A stretch of 64,000 nt of DNA. Source: Sinorhizobium psoraleae. Lineage in GTDB: Bacteria > Pseudomonadota > Alphaproteobacteria > Rhizobiales > Rhizobiaceae. Every line of letters begins with the position of its first letter. Within the stretch, counting starts at the first letter, position 1. Below the pieces are notes generated by a model. It saw only the letters and a program-made list of their open reading frames with translations. It searched no databases and had not been told where the DNA came from. The translations under genes and the position numbers were made by a program. The DNA is taken from positions 1,294,577 through 1,358,576 of the forward strand of contig NZ_JABEKV010000001.1 of the NCBI RefSeq assembly GCF_013283645.1, written 5' to 3'. Shown here in pieces: positions 47,660 to 55,116 of the stretch.

Positions 47660-48511
47660 ATGGAGAATGCGCGGAAGCGGGAGATGGGAGACGCCGCCGG
47701 CGAGGGGAAGGCGAGGGCCGCCATCGTCTGGCTCGAGGCCGCGTTTCCCGAGGTTGTCTGCTCGCTCACGCCGGACGAGGACATGCGGCTGCCGTCGGCG
47801 TTCTGGGCCGAGGGATCGCCCGATGTGGAGACCTGTCTCGCCTATCAGGAGCGCTTCGCCGCCGGCATGGACAACAAGGTGCGGGCGGCGCATCTCATCG
47901 CCTTCTATAGTCATCAAATCAGCCTCGCGGCGGCAGCCATCTATCTCTGCAGCGGTCTCGTTCCGGACGTGAAGCATTTGCGCTTCGAACATTATGCGCG
48001 TCCGCTCGAGGCGGGTGCCGTCGAGGCTGGGCGTTTTCGTTTTTGTATGGCACTGAAGGAAGTCGCCGGCTGCGCGCCCGACGATGCCAACGAGCTTTTT
48101 CACGATCTCTTTGTCGCTCATCTGAAGCCGATCATCGCACTCTTGAAGCGGCGCTGCGGCCTGTCGGCGCGCGCGCAATGGCGGCTTGCTGCCGACAGCA
48201 TAGCAGGTGCCTTTCTCGAAGTTGGACGACGGCGTGGAACGGAGGCGGAAGCGATCGCGCAGGCGCCGGCGATCGTCAAGCGCGTCGGTTCCCCGCTCAA
48301 CTCCGAGGCGCTTTGCTTTGAGAGGATCGAAGTCGCAGCGGCGTGCGGGAACGATCTGTGGCGCACCTACAGGATGCGCGGCGGGTGCTGCCTTTACTAC
48401 CGCACCGACGGCGGCAGCTATTGCGACAGTTGCGTGTTGCTCGAGCCCGAGGCCCGACGCGAGCGACTGCGGGCGCATTTGCTGGAGACTGCTCGCGGTG
48501 AAATAGGGTGA
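47660..48511 (+). CDS. fhuF: FhuF-type ferric-siderophore reductase
   Basis: 283 residues from ATG 47660; ATG 47684 is an alternative. The C-terminal cluster-binding motif is Cys243-Cys244-x10-Cys255-x2-Cys258 (GGCCLYYRTDGGSYCDSC), identical in spacing to the [2Fe-2S] site of E. coli FhuF. It reduces iron in hydroxamate siderophores in the cytoplasm. The gene starts 16 bp after the glycoamylase-like gene, an unusual partner; no siderophore transporter gene is in the window. The N-terminal half matches the family only weakly. Confidence 0.85.
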   Translation: MENARKREMGDAAGEGKARAAIVWLEAAFPEVVCSLTPDEDMRLPSAFWAEGSPDVETCLAYQERFAAGMDNKVRAAHLIAFYSHQISLAAAAIYLCSGLVPDVKHLRFEHYARPLEAGAVEAGRFRFCMALKEVAGCAPDDANELFHDLFVAHLKPIIALLKRRCGLSARAQWRLAADSIAGAFLEVGRRRGTEAEAIAQAPAIVKRVGSPLNSEALCFERIEVAAACGNDLWRTYRMRGGCCLYYRTDGGSYCDSCVLLEPEARRERLRAHLLETARGEIG

Positions 48512-48518
48512 GTTTCTA

Positions 48519-48671
48519 AGCCCCTCATCCGCCTGCCGGCACCTTCTCCCCGCGGGCGGGGAGAAGGGATTCGCGGCCGCGTCTTTCTGACTCACGACGT
48601 TGCTGCAATGGAGACTGACATATGGTCGTCCCCTCTCCCCGCGAGCGGGGAGAGGGCCAGGGTGAGGGGCA
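48519..48671. repeat. CCTCTCCCCGC-type mosaic intergenic repeat, copy 1
   Basis: Two strong hairpins, CCTTCTCCCCGC/GCGGGGAGAAGG (about 48543-48567) and CCCTCTCCCCGC/GCGGGGAGAGGG (about 48631-48657), are enclosed by outer arms AGCCCCTCATCC and GGGTGAGGGGC. It is related to the copy at 62712. It lies between convergent fhuF and cbtA genes and may stop both transcripts. Confidence 0.7.
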
Positions 48672-48690
48672 GCAAAGATCAGAACGTGAC

Positions 48691-49479
48691 CTAACGCGCG
48701 TTGACGAACCGGTCGTTGATGAAGCCGGAAACCACCCCGAGCACGAGCCAGAAGGCAAGCGTGGTCGCGAGCGCGGCGACCGCGAACTCCGCGCCGAGGA
48801 CGGCAGGCACGTTGCTGGAGATGTCGAGCGGCTGCGGCGCGCCGTAGAACTGGGGTGCCGCGATGAGCGCGAGACCGGCGATCTTGGCGACCAGTTCGCG
48901 GCGCAGCGCCAGCAGATAGAGGCCGACGGCCGAAAGCAGCACGGTTGCGGCCCACCAGACCTGCCGGTCGCCGAGGTCGGCTGCCGGGAAGCCCGGCAGT
49001 TCCGGCGGCAGGCCGATCGCGGGCAGCAAGTGGATGGCCAGCCAGCCGAAAGCGCCCCAGAGGGCGCCGTTCGCGAGTGTGATCGGATAGCCGATCACGA
49101 GGCTGACGCCGGCAAGCAGCAGCGAAAAACCGGCGCCGGTCACGAGATTGGCGAGAAGCGTGCCGGAGAAGCGGCTCATGCCGAACATGATGCCGCCTTC
49201 CTCATGCTCGCCCGCATGCTCATGCGCATAGGCCGGTGTGACTGGCGAGAACGTGGAAAGCAGCGCACCGACTGCCGAAGTGTCGCTCAGCGACGAATGC
49301 TGGTCGTGGTCAACGGCTGCCGGCTCCTGCGTTGCCGGATGATCCGCCGACGGCGCTTCGCCCTCGTATTTCTCGGCGTGCAGGATCAGCGGCACGACGC
49401 GCATCTCCTGCGCGGCGGTCATGAAGACGCCGGCGATCAGCCCGGCCACGATCGCGGCCAGAAGTGTCTTGACGATCAT
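48691..49479 (-). CDS. cbtA: CbtA-family cobalt transporter subunit
   Basis: 262 residues. The first helix (VKTLLAAIVAGLIAGVFMTA) is followed by an insert with a His-rich stretch (HEHAGEHEEGG, about 86-96) and at least four more helices; LANGALWGAFGWLAIHLLPA and DRQVWWAATVLLSAVG are typical. CbtA proteins were proposed from B12-riboswitch context to bring in cobalt together with CbtB. Here cbtB and a cobalamin riboswitch are upstream on the same strand, which fits. The last step in the evidence is family context, not biochemistry. Confidence 0.92.
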   Translation of the reverse strand: MIVKTLLAAIVAGLIAGVFMTAAQEMRVVPLILHAEKYEGEAPSADHPATQEPAAVDHDQHSSLSDTSAVGALLSTFSPVTPAYAHEHAGEHEEGGIMFGMSRFSGTLLANLVTGAGFSLLLAGVSLVIGYPITLANGALWGAFGWLAIHLLPAIGLPPELPGFPAADLGDRQVWWAATVLLSAVGLYLLALRRELVAKIAGLALIAAPQFYGAPQPLDISSNVPAVLGAEFAVAALATTLAFWLVLGVVSGFINDRFVNAR

Positions 49480-49714
49480 TGTCGATATTCCTCAATCGGG
49501 CGCGCGGCCGCTCCGAAGCGCAGCGCGTCATTCAGGATGCGCGAACGCCGTGCAGACGCCACAGCCGGCACCATTTCCGGTTTCCGTGGATGCAAAACGC
49601 CGGCGGAGCACGCCGGAGCGCATGCCCAATGGCAAATACGCCCGCGTGCTATACGCCGGAGAGGCGATCCGCTCTTGTTCGAGATGGAACGCCAGGCGCG
49701 TTCCATGGCATCGA
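49480..49714 (-). other. cbtB-cbtA gap with a candidate small frame
   Basis: 235 bases separate two genes that usually touch. A 76-codon frame (49476-49706, MERAWRSISNKSG at the start) ends by overlapping the cbtA start as ATGA, but has no ribosome site and an Arg-rich composition like a shadow frame. A CCGGCG/CGCCGG hairpin lies at 49600-49616. It may be an attenuating spacer, a leader or a degenerate gene. Confidence 0.3.
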
Positions 49715-49891
49715 TCAGTGGCAGGGGAAGCCGTAGGAATGGCGGGTGTCGTGCGCCGTATCGTGCAGAACGGCCGAATTCGCGAGGCCCGCACCGAATA
49801 CGAGGAAGGCGCCGATCAACAGGGCAGAGATGCCCGCGACCAGACGATCGTTAAGGGAAAGCGGAATGCTCGAAACTGTAGACGTAGCCAT
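49715..49891 (-). CDS. cbtB: CbtB-family cobalt transporter subunit
   Basis: 58 residues with the start MATSTVSSIPLSLNDRLVAG. One membrane helix (GISALLIGAFLVFGAGLA) is followed by a C-terminal His-rich tail with the pattern HDTAHDTRHSYGFPCH, which is the presumed metal-binding part of CbtB. GGAGG lies 6 bases before the ATG. It is the first gene after the cobalamin riboswitch, and cbtA lies downstream. The gene is short enough to be missed by a length filter. Confidence 0.9.
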   Translation of the reverse strand: MATSTVSSIPLSLNDRLVAGISALLIGAFLVFGAGLANSAVLHDTAHDTRHSYGFPCH

Positions 49892-49924
49892 GACAACCTC
49901 CGTGATGGCGTTGGGACGTTTCCC

Positions 49925-50230
49925 GGGTTGGGCACAATGCCCGCATCAACTGGCAGGTTTCCTGGCTCACGGCGTCAGGTGCCAAGATCGTTGCGCGTCC
50001 ATCTGAACACGCGTGTTCTGGTCACCAGGGATTTGCCTCGCCTTCCCAGGATCGAACCGCCCTCTCGCGGTCTTTCCCAGTGGCTTCTTCCGGATCGCTC
50101 CGGAATGACAAATTCACGCCGCTCTACAGTCGCGGGGTCGGCCGTGATTGGGATGCCCAGTTTGGGTCCATCCGTCACGTTCCCGTTTACTCCCGAAAGG
50201 CGTTCGCTTTCCGGGAACCAATCGATCCCC
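49925..50230 (-). promoter_or_regulatory. Cobalamin (B12) riboswitch upstream of cbtB
   Basis: On the minus strand the leader contains, in order, GGTTCCCGGAAAGCGAACGC, CCGCGACTGTAGAGCGG, GAAGCCACTGGGAAAGACCG and the B12 box AGCCAGGAAACCTGCC (49952-49967 on the plus strand). These are the core elements of the AdoCbl riboswitch. Bound cobalamin should shut off the downstream cbtBA genes, consistent with cobalt uptake for B12 synthesis. The cbtB ribosome site lies about 45 bases after the B12 box, so control of translation is likely. Confidence 0.93.
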
Positions 50231-50277
50231 GATGATTAGGATCGGTCGGGGGCGATGTCAATTGAACTTGCGGCTTC

Positions 50278-50922
50278 TCAAGTTGCATCTGCGACAAATT
50301 CCTGAAGGATCATCTGCTCGTAGGCCTTTACGATGCGATCGCCTTCGGGCCTGTCGACCGAGACCGCGAGCCTCATCGTGCATTCCCCGAGATGCATGAT
50401 GAGAAAGGCGGCGTTCTCGATTTTTTCGCGCGGCGTTTCCGGAGCGACCCTCGCCCAGGTGTCGGCGAGCAGTTGTCCGCTCGCCCGGCTTTCCACGAGT
50501 TCGATTTCGCGCAGGGTCTTGTCCGCCTGCATCGCGGACCAGATGTCGCGCATCACCGGCTCGGCGAGAAACATGTCGTAATACGTGTCGAAGAGCGCCG
50601 AAAAGGCGCTGCGCAACTCGGCGAGCGTGGTGACTTTGGCGAACTCGCTCGCAATACAGTCCCGGCTGGCGGCATTGTAGCGTTCGGCAAGGGTGCGCAC
50701 GATCGCCGCTTTGTCGGGAAAATACTGGTAGAGCGAGCCTATGGAGATGCCAGCCATCTCCGCGACTTCGCTCATGCGCATGGCGTCGCTTCCCTTTTTC
50801 TCGATCAACCTGGTGGCGCAGGAGAGAATGTGCTCGACGCGCTCGCGGCTGCGCTTCTGGCTCGGCGTGCGGCGAAGGGTTGGTTCCTCTTCGATCGGTC
50901 TGGTCGCCGGATTTGATTTCAT
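50278..50922 (-). CDS. TetR-family regulator
   Basis: 214 residues. The N-terminal helix-turn-helix is in RVEHILSCATRLIEKKGSDA and MRMSEVAEMAGISIGSLYQY, followed by the classical FPDKAAI. The C-terminal ligand domain has no recognisable subfamily. It is divergent from the DUF1772 gene, and a 9-bp palindrome in the 93-bp gap is a likely operator for both promoters. The neighbour suggests it senses a hydrophobic or aromatic compound, which is inference. Confidence 0.9.
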   Translation of the reverse strand: MKSNPATRPIEEEPTLRRTPSQKRSRERVEHILSCATRLIEKKGSDAMRMSEVAEMAGISIGSLYQYFPDKAAIVRTLAERYNAASRDCIASEFAKVTTLAELRSAFSALFDTYYDMFLAEPVMRDIWSAMQADKTLREIELVESRASGQLLADTWARVAPETPREKIENAAFLIMHLGECTMRLAVSVDRPEGDRIVKAYEQMILQEFVADAT

Positions 50923-50976
50923 GAGTAGTCCTCACATTTGCTTGACACTCAAAATACGAGGGTTTATCACATTTGC

Positions 50977-50999
50977 AAATATGAGAACTGCTCATATTT
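50977..50999. promoter_or_regulatory. 9-bp palindrome with promoter, candidate TetR operator
   Basis: AAATATGAG (50977-50985) and CTCATATTT (50991-50999) lie just before the DUF1772 ribosome site. TTGACA at 50942-50947 and TATCAC at 50965-50970, 17 bases apart, could be the plus-strand promoter, which puts the palindrome near the transcript start. Confidence 0.5.
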
Positions 51000-51015
51000 T
51001 TAAAAGGATGATGTG

Positions 51016-51495
51016 ATGGCTGCTTTAATTCCCGCACTGGCTTTTGCCGCCGTCGTCGGTTCCGGCCTCATGGCCGGCCTGTTCTTCATCTTCTCCGTCT
51101 GCATCATGCGGGCCTTGTCGCGGTTGCCGCCCGAACAAGGGATCGCCGCAATGAATGCCATCAACGTGGTGATCCAGAACCCGCTGTTTCTCACCGCCTT
51201 CATGGGAACGGCGCTCCTCGGGCTGATCCTCATTGCCGCGGCCTTCTTTTCGGGAGGGCAGGGCAATTGGCTGCTTGCGGCCGGCGGGCTTGCCTATTTC
51301 GTCGGCACGCTGCTGGTGACGATCGTCTTCAATGTGCCGTTGAATGATGCGCTTGCGGCCGCGGCCCCTGGAGAGACAGCCAACGAGCTCTGGCAGAAAC
51401 GATACCTGACCGATTGGGTCTGGTGGAACCATGTGCGGACATTCGCGTCGATCGGAGCGCTGGCCCTCTTCGCACTTGGCTTCGCCCGCAGCTAG
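51016..51495 (+). CDS. DUF1772 membrane protein (anthrone oxygenase-like)
   Basis: 159 residues from ATG 51016, with AAGGA eight bases upstream. Four membrane helices; the family shows SGLMAGLFFIFSVCIMRAL, QNPLFLTAFMGTALLG and VPLNDALAAA followed by a WVWWNHVRT block. Related fungal proteins oxidise anthrones; bacterial members are of unknown activity and often sit beside regulators. The TetR gene and its palindrome next door suggest it is inducible. Confidence 0.88.
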   Translation: MAALIPALAFAAVVGSGLMAGLFFIFSVCIMRALSRLPPEQGIAAMNAINVVIQNPLFLTAFMGTALLGLILIAAAFFSGGQGNWLLAAGGLAYFVGTLLVTIVFNVPLNDALAAAAPGETANELWQKRYLTDWVWWNHVRTFASIGALALFALGFARS

Positions 51496-51515
51496 ACGCG
51501 ATTTAAGCGTCTGGT

Positions 51516-52307
51516 TCAGCATCCGATGTAGTGTGGCTCGCGCCGTTCCTTCCAAGCCGCGAGTCCCTCGGCGAGATCATGGCTCGGCACCATGCGCGCG
51601 AACTGTTCGCTCTCGTTCAGCAGGCCTTCTCCGATCGTCATGTTGAGACCTCGGGTGACAGCAGTAATGATCGCGGCGGTGGCGAGGGGCGAGTGGCGCA
51701 TGATGCGGGCAGCCAGCTCGCGGGCGGCCGTGATGAGATCGCCATGCGGCACGATCTTGTTGACGAGCCCCATCTCGAGCGCCTGGCTCGCGGGAAATTC
51801 GTCTCCGGTCAGAAGCAGTTCGAGTGCGCGCTTGCGACCGGCGAGGCGCGGCAGGCGCTGAGTGCCGCCGAAGGTCGGCGGCATCGCCAGCCTGATCTCG
51901 GGCTTGGCAAAGCGTGCTCGCTCGCTGGCGATGGCGAGATGCACGGCTTCGGTGATCTCGCAGCCGCCGCCATAGGCAAGGCCGTTGACGGCGGCAATGA
52001 TCGGTTTCGGAAAGGCTTCGAGCCGGGCGGTAAGCCTTTGTCCCCGCCGCACGAAATCGCGGATGGCAGCATTTACGCCTTCGGCTACGCTTCTGGAAAA
52101 CTCATGAATGTCGCCGCCGGCTGAAAAGGCCCGCTCGCCGGCGCCGGTGAGGATGACCGTCTGGACCGTGTCGTCCACTTCGATCAGGTCGAGCAGGAAA
52201 AGCAGCCGGTCTATCAGTTCATAGTTCAACGCGTTCAGCTTTTCCGGCCGGTTGAAGGTGAGCAGCGCGACGCCTTCGGAGACGTCGAAAAGCACTGTGT
52301 CGGACAT
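51516..52307 (-). CDS. Enoyl-CoA hydratase/isomerase family protein
   Basis: 263 residues from ATG 52307; the frame is open far upstream but overlaps the divergent TetR gene. Crotonase fold with both catalytic glutamates, Glu117 (AYGGGCEIT) and Glu137 (AKPEIRLAMPPTFGGTQRL), and the oxyanion-hole segment FSAGGDI. It should hydrate 2-enoyl-CoA thioesters or act on a related CoA ester. SD GGGAG lies seven bases upstream. Its control by the divergent TetR protein is likely. Confidence 0.88.
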   Translation of the reverse strand: MSDTVLFDVSEGVALLTFNRPEKLNALNYELIDRLLFLLDLIEVDDTVQTVILTGAGERAFSAGGDIHEFSRSVAEGVNAAIRDFVRRGQRLTARLEAFPKPIIAAVNGLAYGGGCEITEAVHLAIASERARFAKPEIRLAMPPTFGGTQRLPRLAGRKRALELLLTGDEFPASQALEMGLVNKIVPHGDLITAARELAARIMRHSPLATAAIITAVTRGLNMTIGEGLLNESEQFARMVPSHDLAEGLAAWKERREPHYIGC

Positions 52308-52358
52308 GGCGATCTCCCGTGGTGTTGACGGGAGCAGGCTAGGGGAGCGATAAGCGAT

Positions 52359-52382
52359 TGTATATTCACTAGTCGGTATACA
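52359..52382. promoter_or_regulatory. Candidate TetR operator between enoyl-CoA hydratase and TetR genes
   Basis: TGTATA (52359-52364) and TATACA (52377-52382), 12 bases apart, lie in the 78-bp divergent gap. The site would suit the TetR dimer encoded beside it. Confidence 0.4.
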
Positions 52383-52385
52383 CAC

Positions 52386-52964
52386 ATGACCGGTACCTCC
52401 TCCACTCGCGACCGCATCGTCTCCGCGGCAGCCAAGCTCTTCTATGCGGAAGGCATCCGCGCCGTCAGCGTCGATGCCGTGGCGGCCGCAGCCGGCGTCA
52501 CGAAGCGCACGCTCTACTACCATTTCGACAGCAAGGACGATCTGATCGCCGCCTATCTGGATGGCCGCGACCAGCCGAACCTCAAGCTCTTCCAGAAATG
52601 GTTTGCCGAGACCGAAGGCGAGGTGGCAGCCAAGGTCGAAGGTATCTTCCGCAATCTGGCGCGTGCCGCCCGGCACCCGAAATGGAAGGGCTGCGGCTTT
52701 TTGCGCACGTCGGCCGAGCTCGCCAGCATGCCCGGCCATCCGGCAATCCGCGTCGGTGCCGCTCACAAGAAGAGGTTCGAGGCCTGGCTGCAGCAGGTGT
52801 TTGAAGCGGAAAGGGTCGAACAGCCACTGATGCTGGCGCGGCAGGTGCTGCTGCTCCTCGACGGCAGTTTTGCCGTGGTGCTGCTTCACCGCGACCCGAC
52901 CTATATGGAAACGGCGGGCGCGGCGGCGGCGTTGCTGGTGAAGAGCGCGCTAGCGGGGCGGTGA
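52386..52964 (+). CDS. TetR-family regulator
   Basis: 192 residues. HTH in RDRIVSAAAKLFYAEGIRAV and [19 protein letters not shown], with DSKDDLIAAYL after it; the rest is the ligand domain (GCGFLRTSAELASMPGHPA resembles the TetR C-terminal-33 type). It is divergent from the enoyl-CoA hydratase gene across 78 bp. It presumably represses that gene and itself, responding to an acyl or aromatic CoA compound; this is inferred from layout. Confidence 0.9.
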   Translation: MTGTSSTRDRIVSAAAKLFYAEGIRAVSVDAVAAAAGVTKRTLYYHFDSKDDLIAAYLDGRDQPNLKLFQKWFAETEGEVAAKVEGIFRNLARAARHPKWKGCGFLRTSAELASMPGHPAIRVGAAHKKRFEAWLQQVFEAERVEQPLMLARQVLLLLDGSFAVVLLHRDPTYMETAGAAAALLVKSALAGR

Positions 52965-53026
52965 TCGCGTGCCGTGTTTTGTTGAGGGGCGCGGGAGCAT
53001 GATGGCCACGGCCCCCCGGTAATGTG

Positions 53027-54310
53027 TCAGGCAACCGTGAGCGCGTTTGCGAGATCGGCCACGAGATCGTCCGGATGCTCGATGCCGATCGACAGGCGGA
53101 TCGTCGATTCAAGCACGCCGATCCGGTGGCGCACTTCGATCGGCACGCCCGAATGGGTCATCGCGGCCGGATGACTCGCAAGCGATTCCGTGCCGCCGAG
53201 GCTGACGGCGAGCTTGAAGATCTGCAGCGCGTTGAGGAAGCGGAAAGCGGCATCCTGACCGCCGGCGATGTCGAAGGAGAAGGTCGAACCGGCGCCGGTC
53301 GACTGGGCGGCAAAGGTGCGCCCGACCGGCGAGACCTCGTCGTGGAAGGGCAGATAATGGATCCGCTCGACCTTCGGATGGTCACGCAGGAACTCGGCGA
53401 CGATGCGGGCATTGTCGTTCGCCTTGTGCATACGGACCGATAGTGTTTCCAGCGAGCGGCCGAGCATCCAGCAGGAGTGCGGATCGAGCTGCGTGCCGAT
53501 CGCGCCGCGCAGCGCCTTGATCTGCTTTATGATTGCCTTGGAGCCAAGCACTGCGCCTGCGATGAGATCCGAGTGGCCGCCGACATATTTGGTCAGCGAA
53601 TAAAGAGAAATGTCGGCGCCATGGTCGATCGGGTGCTGGAAGACCGGACCAAGCAGCGTGTTGTCGCAGACAAGGATGGGCCGGTGCCCCTGTCTTTCGC
53701 CGATCGTGTCGGCAACGCGGCGGATCATTGCGATATCGACGAGGCTGTTGGTCGGGTTGGCGGGTGTCTCGATGAGAATGACGGCGACGCGCCCGTTTTT
53801 CATCGCCTCCTCGGCTGCGAGATTGACGGCCGCCTCGTCGACGCCATCGGCGAAACCGACTGCCGAGACGTTGAGATTGAGGAAGGTCTTGGCGAGCAGC
53901 GTTTCGGTGCCGCCGTAAAGCGGCTGCGAGTGCAGGATGGCGTCACCCGGGCGCACGAAGGCGAGCAGGGTCGTTGCGATTGCCGCCATGCCGGAGGAAA
54001 AGACGGCGCCGCTTTCCGCGCGCTCGAAAACGGCCAGCCGGTCCTCGACGATTTCGCTATTCGGATGGTTGAAGCGGGAATAGACGAGCCCCGCGCCGAC
54101 GCCCGCCGGCGGCTCGCGCCGGCCCGAAACGAAATCGAAGAAATCGCGGCCTTCCTCGGCGGAGCGGAAAACGAAAGTGGACGTCAGAAAGACTGGCGGC
54201 TTGACCGCGCCCTCCGAGAGTTCCGGATCGTAACCATAGTTCAGCATGAGGGTTTCAGGATGCAGCTTGTGGTTGCCGATGTGGGTCTTGGAAGGATGCG
54301 GCGCGGTCAT
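53027..54310 (-). CDS. PLP-dependent Cys/Met metabolism enzyme (methionine gamma-lyase / cystathionine gamma-synthase-like)
   Basis: 427 residues of the trans-sulfuration family. The Schiff-base lysine is Lys241 ([16 protein letters not shown]); also [64 protein letters not shown] and the C-terminal [13 protein letters not shown]. The whole fold is complete. The true reaction (methionine gamma-lyase, cystathionine gamma-synthase or O-acylhomoserine sulfhydrylase) cannot be set from sequence alone. It is divergent from an Lrp/AsnC gene, which usually controls such a gene. Confidence 0.88.
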   Translation of the reverse strand: MTAPHPSKTHIGNHKLHPETLMLNYGYDPELSEGAVKPPVFLTSTFVFRSAEEGRDFFDFVSGRREPPAGVGAGLVYSRFNHPNSEIVEDRLAVFERAESGAVFSSGMAAIATTLLAFVRPGDAILHSQPLYGGTETLLAKTFLNLNVSAVGFADGVDEAAVNLAAEEAMKNGRVAVILIETPANPTNSLVDIAMIRRVADTIGERQGHRPILVCDNTLLGPVFQHPIDHGADISLYSLTKYVGGHSDLIAGAVLGSKAIIKQIKALRGAIGTQLDPHSCWMLGRSLETLSVRMHKANDNARIVAEFLRDHPKVERIHYLPFHDEVSPVGRTFAAQSTGAGSTFSFDIAGGQDAAFRFLNALQIFKLAVSLGGTESLASHPAAMTHSGVPIEVRHRIGVLESTIRLSIGIEHPDDLVADLANALTVA

Positions 54311-54340
54311 GGCTTTTCTCCTCGAACGAAACGGACTCGA

Positions 54341-54443
54341 CTACAGCGCCGCGCGTCTGTCAGACGCGCAAAGGACGCTGTAGCACTTTGAACTGCTGCA
54401 TGTTTTTGTCCTATATCGACTACGAGTTAGGAAACATGCAGTA
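54341..54443 (+). repeat. RIME-like intergenic element, complete
   Basis: First palindrome: outer arms CTACAGCG (54341-54348) and CGCTGTAG (54376-54383), with inner GCGCGTCTG/CAGACGCGC. Second palindrome: CTGCATGTTT and its complement AAACATGCAG at the end. It matches the RIME1 layout and lies in the promoter gap between the PLP enzyme and Lrp genes. Confidence 0.85.
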
Positions 54444-54536
54444 ACCGCCAAATTATATCAGACGCTTGGACGGGTCCTTGCTATTTGCGATCACTTCGCT
54501 TTGATAAACGCAAATAATTGCCGGAAACGAAGAGAT

Positions 54537-54995
54537 ATGGCGCAGAAAATTGCCGATGAAATGGATCGCCGGATTTTGAAGGAATTGCTGGCCGACGCCA
54601 GGATCACCAACAACGAGCTCGCCGATCGGGTGGGGCTCTCGGCCTCGCCCTGCCTCAGGCGTCTGCGGCGACTGGAGGAAAGCGGTGTCATCCGCGGCTA
54701 TACCGCGCTCGTCGATCCGGCGATCGAAGGCTGGACGATGACGGCGATTGCGACCGTCCGGCTCAGCCGGCAGCACGAAGACGAGATCGTGATGTTCGAA
54801 GACGCGATCCGCGGCTGGGACGAAGTGCTCGAATGCCACCTCGTCACCGGCTCGCGCGACTACGTCCTGAAAGTGATGAGCGCCGGGCTCGAACAGTACG
54901 AGCGCTTCATCAAGGAAAAGATCGCCCGCCTCAAATGCGTGGCTTCGATCGAGACGAGTTTCGTGATGAACACGATCAAGGAACGACGGATCTAG
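54537..54995 (+). CDS. Lrp/AsnC-family regulator
   Basis: 152 residues from ATG 54537, with GAAGAGAT before it; a start at 54501 is open but lacks such a site. N-terminal HTH: EMDRRILKELLADARITNNE, LADRVGLSASPCLRRLRRLE. C-terminal ligand (RAM) domain: AIATVRLSRQHED, LECHLVTGSRDYVLKVM and a final ETSFVMNTIKERRI. It likely senses an amino acid and activates the divergent PLP-dependent enzyme gene, as BkdR- and MdeR-type regulators do. Confidence 0.92.
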   Translation: MAQKIADEMDRRILKELLADARITNNELADRVGLSASPCLRRLRRLEESGVIRGYTALVDPAIEGWTMTAIATVRLSRQHEDEIVMFEDAIRGWDEVLECHLVTGSRDYVLKVMSAGLEQYERFIKEKIARLKCVASIETSFVMNTIKERRI

Positions 54996-55116
54996 GCTGC
55001 CTCCGCCCTCGTGCCGCGACAATTGACTGCGGGAGGGCGCAAGGCGACATTGCTGAATGCGCGTGTCGCTCGCGCCGGACATCCCGTTGACAATGCCTGT
55101 GCAATGGAGGGCCGCC

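Noticed and set aside
48519-48671. CRISPR array from repeated CTCTCCCCGC units
   Set aside because: Units are palindromic, few, irregularly spaced and without cas genes; they are an intergenic mosaic repeat.
52308-52889. N-terminal extension of the enoyl-CoA hydratase frame
   Set aside because: It runs through the divergent TetR gene, and the crotonase fold begins at ATG 52307 with a ribosome site.
54311-54536. SAM-II riboswitch upstream of the PLP-dependent sulfur enzyme
   Set aside because: Looked for because rhizobial methionine genes often have one; the gap holds a RIME-like element and no pseudoknot-like SAM-II sequence was recognised.
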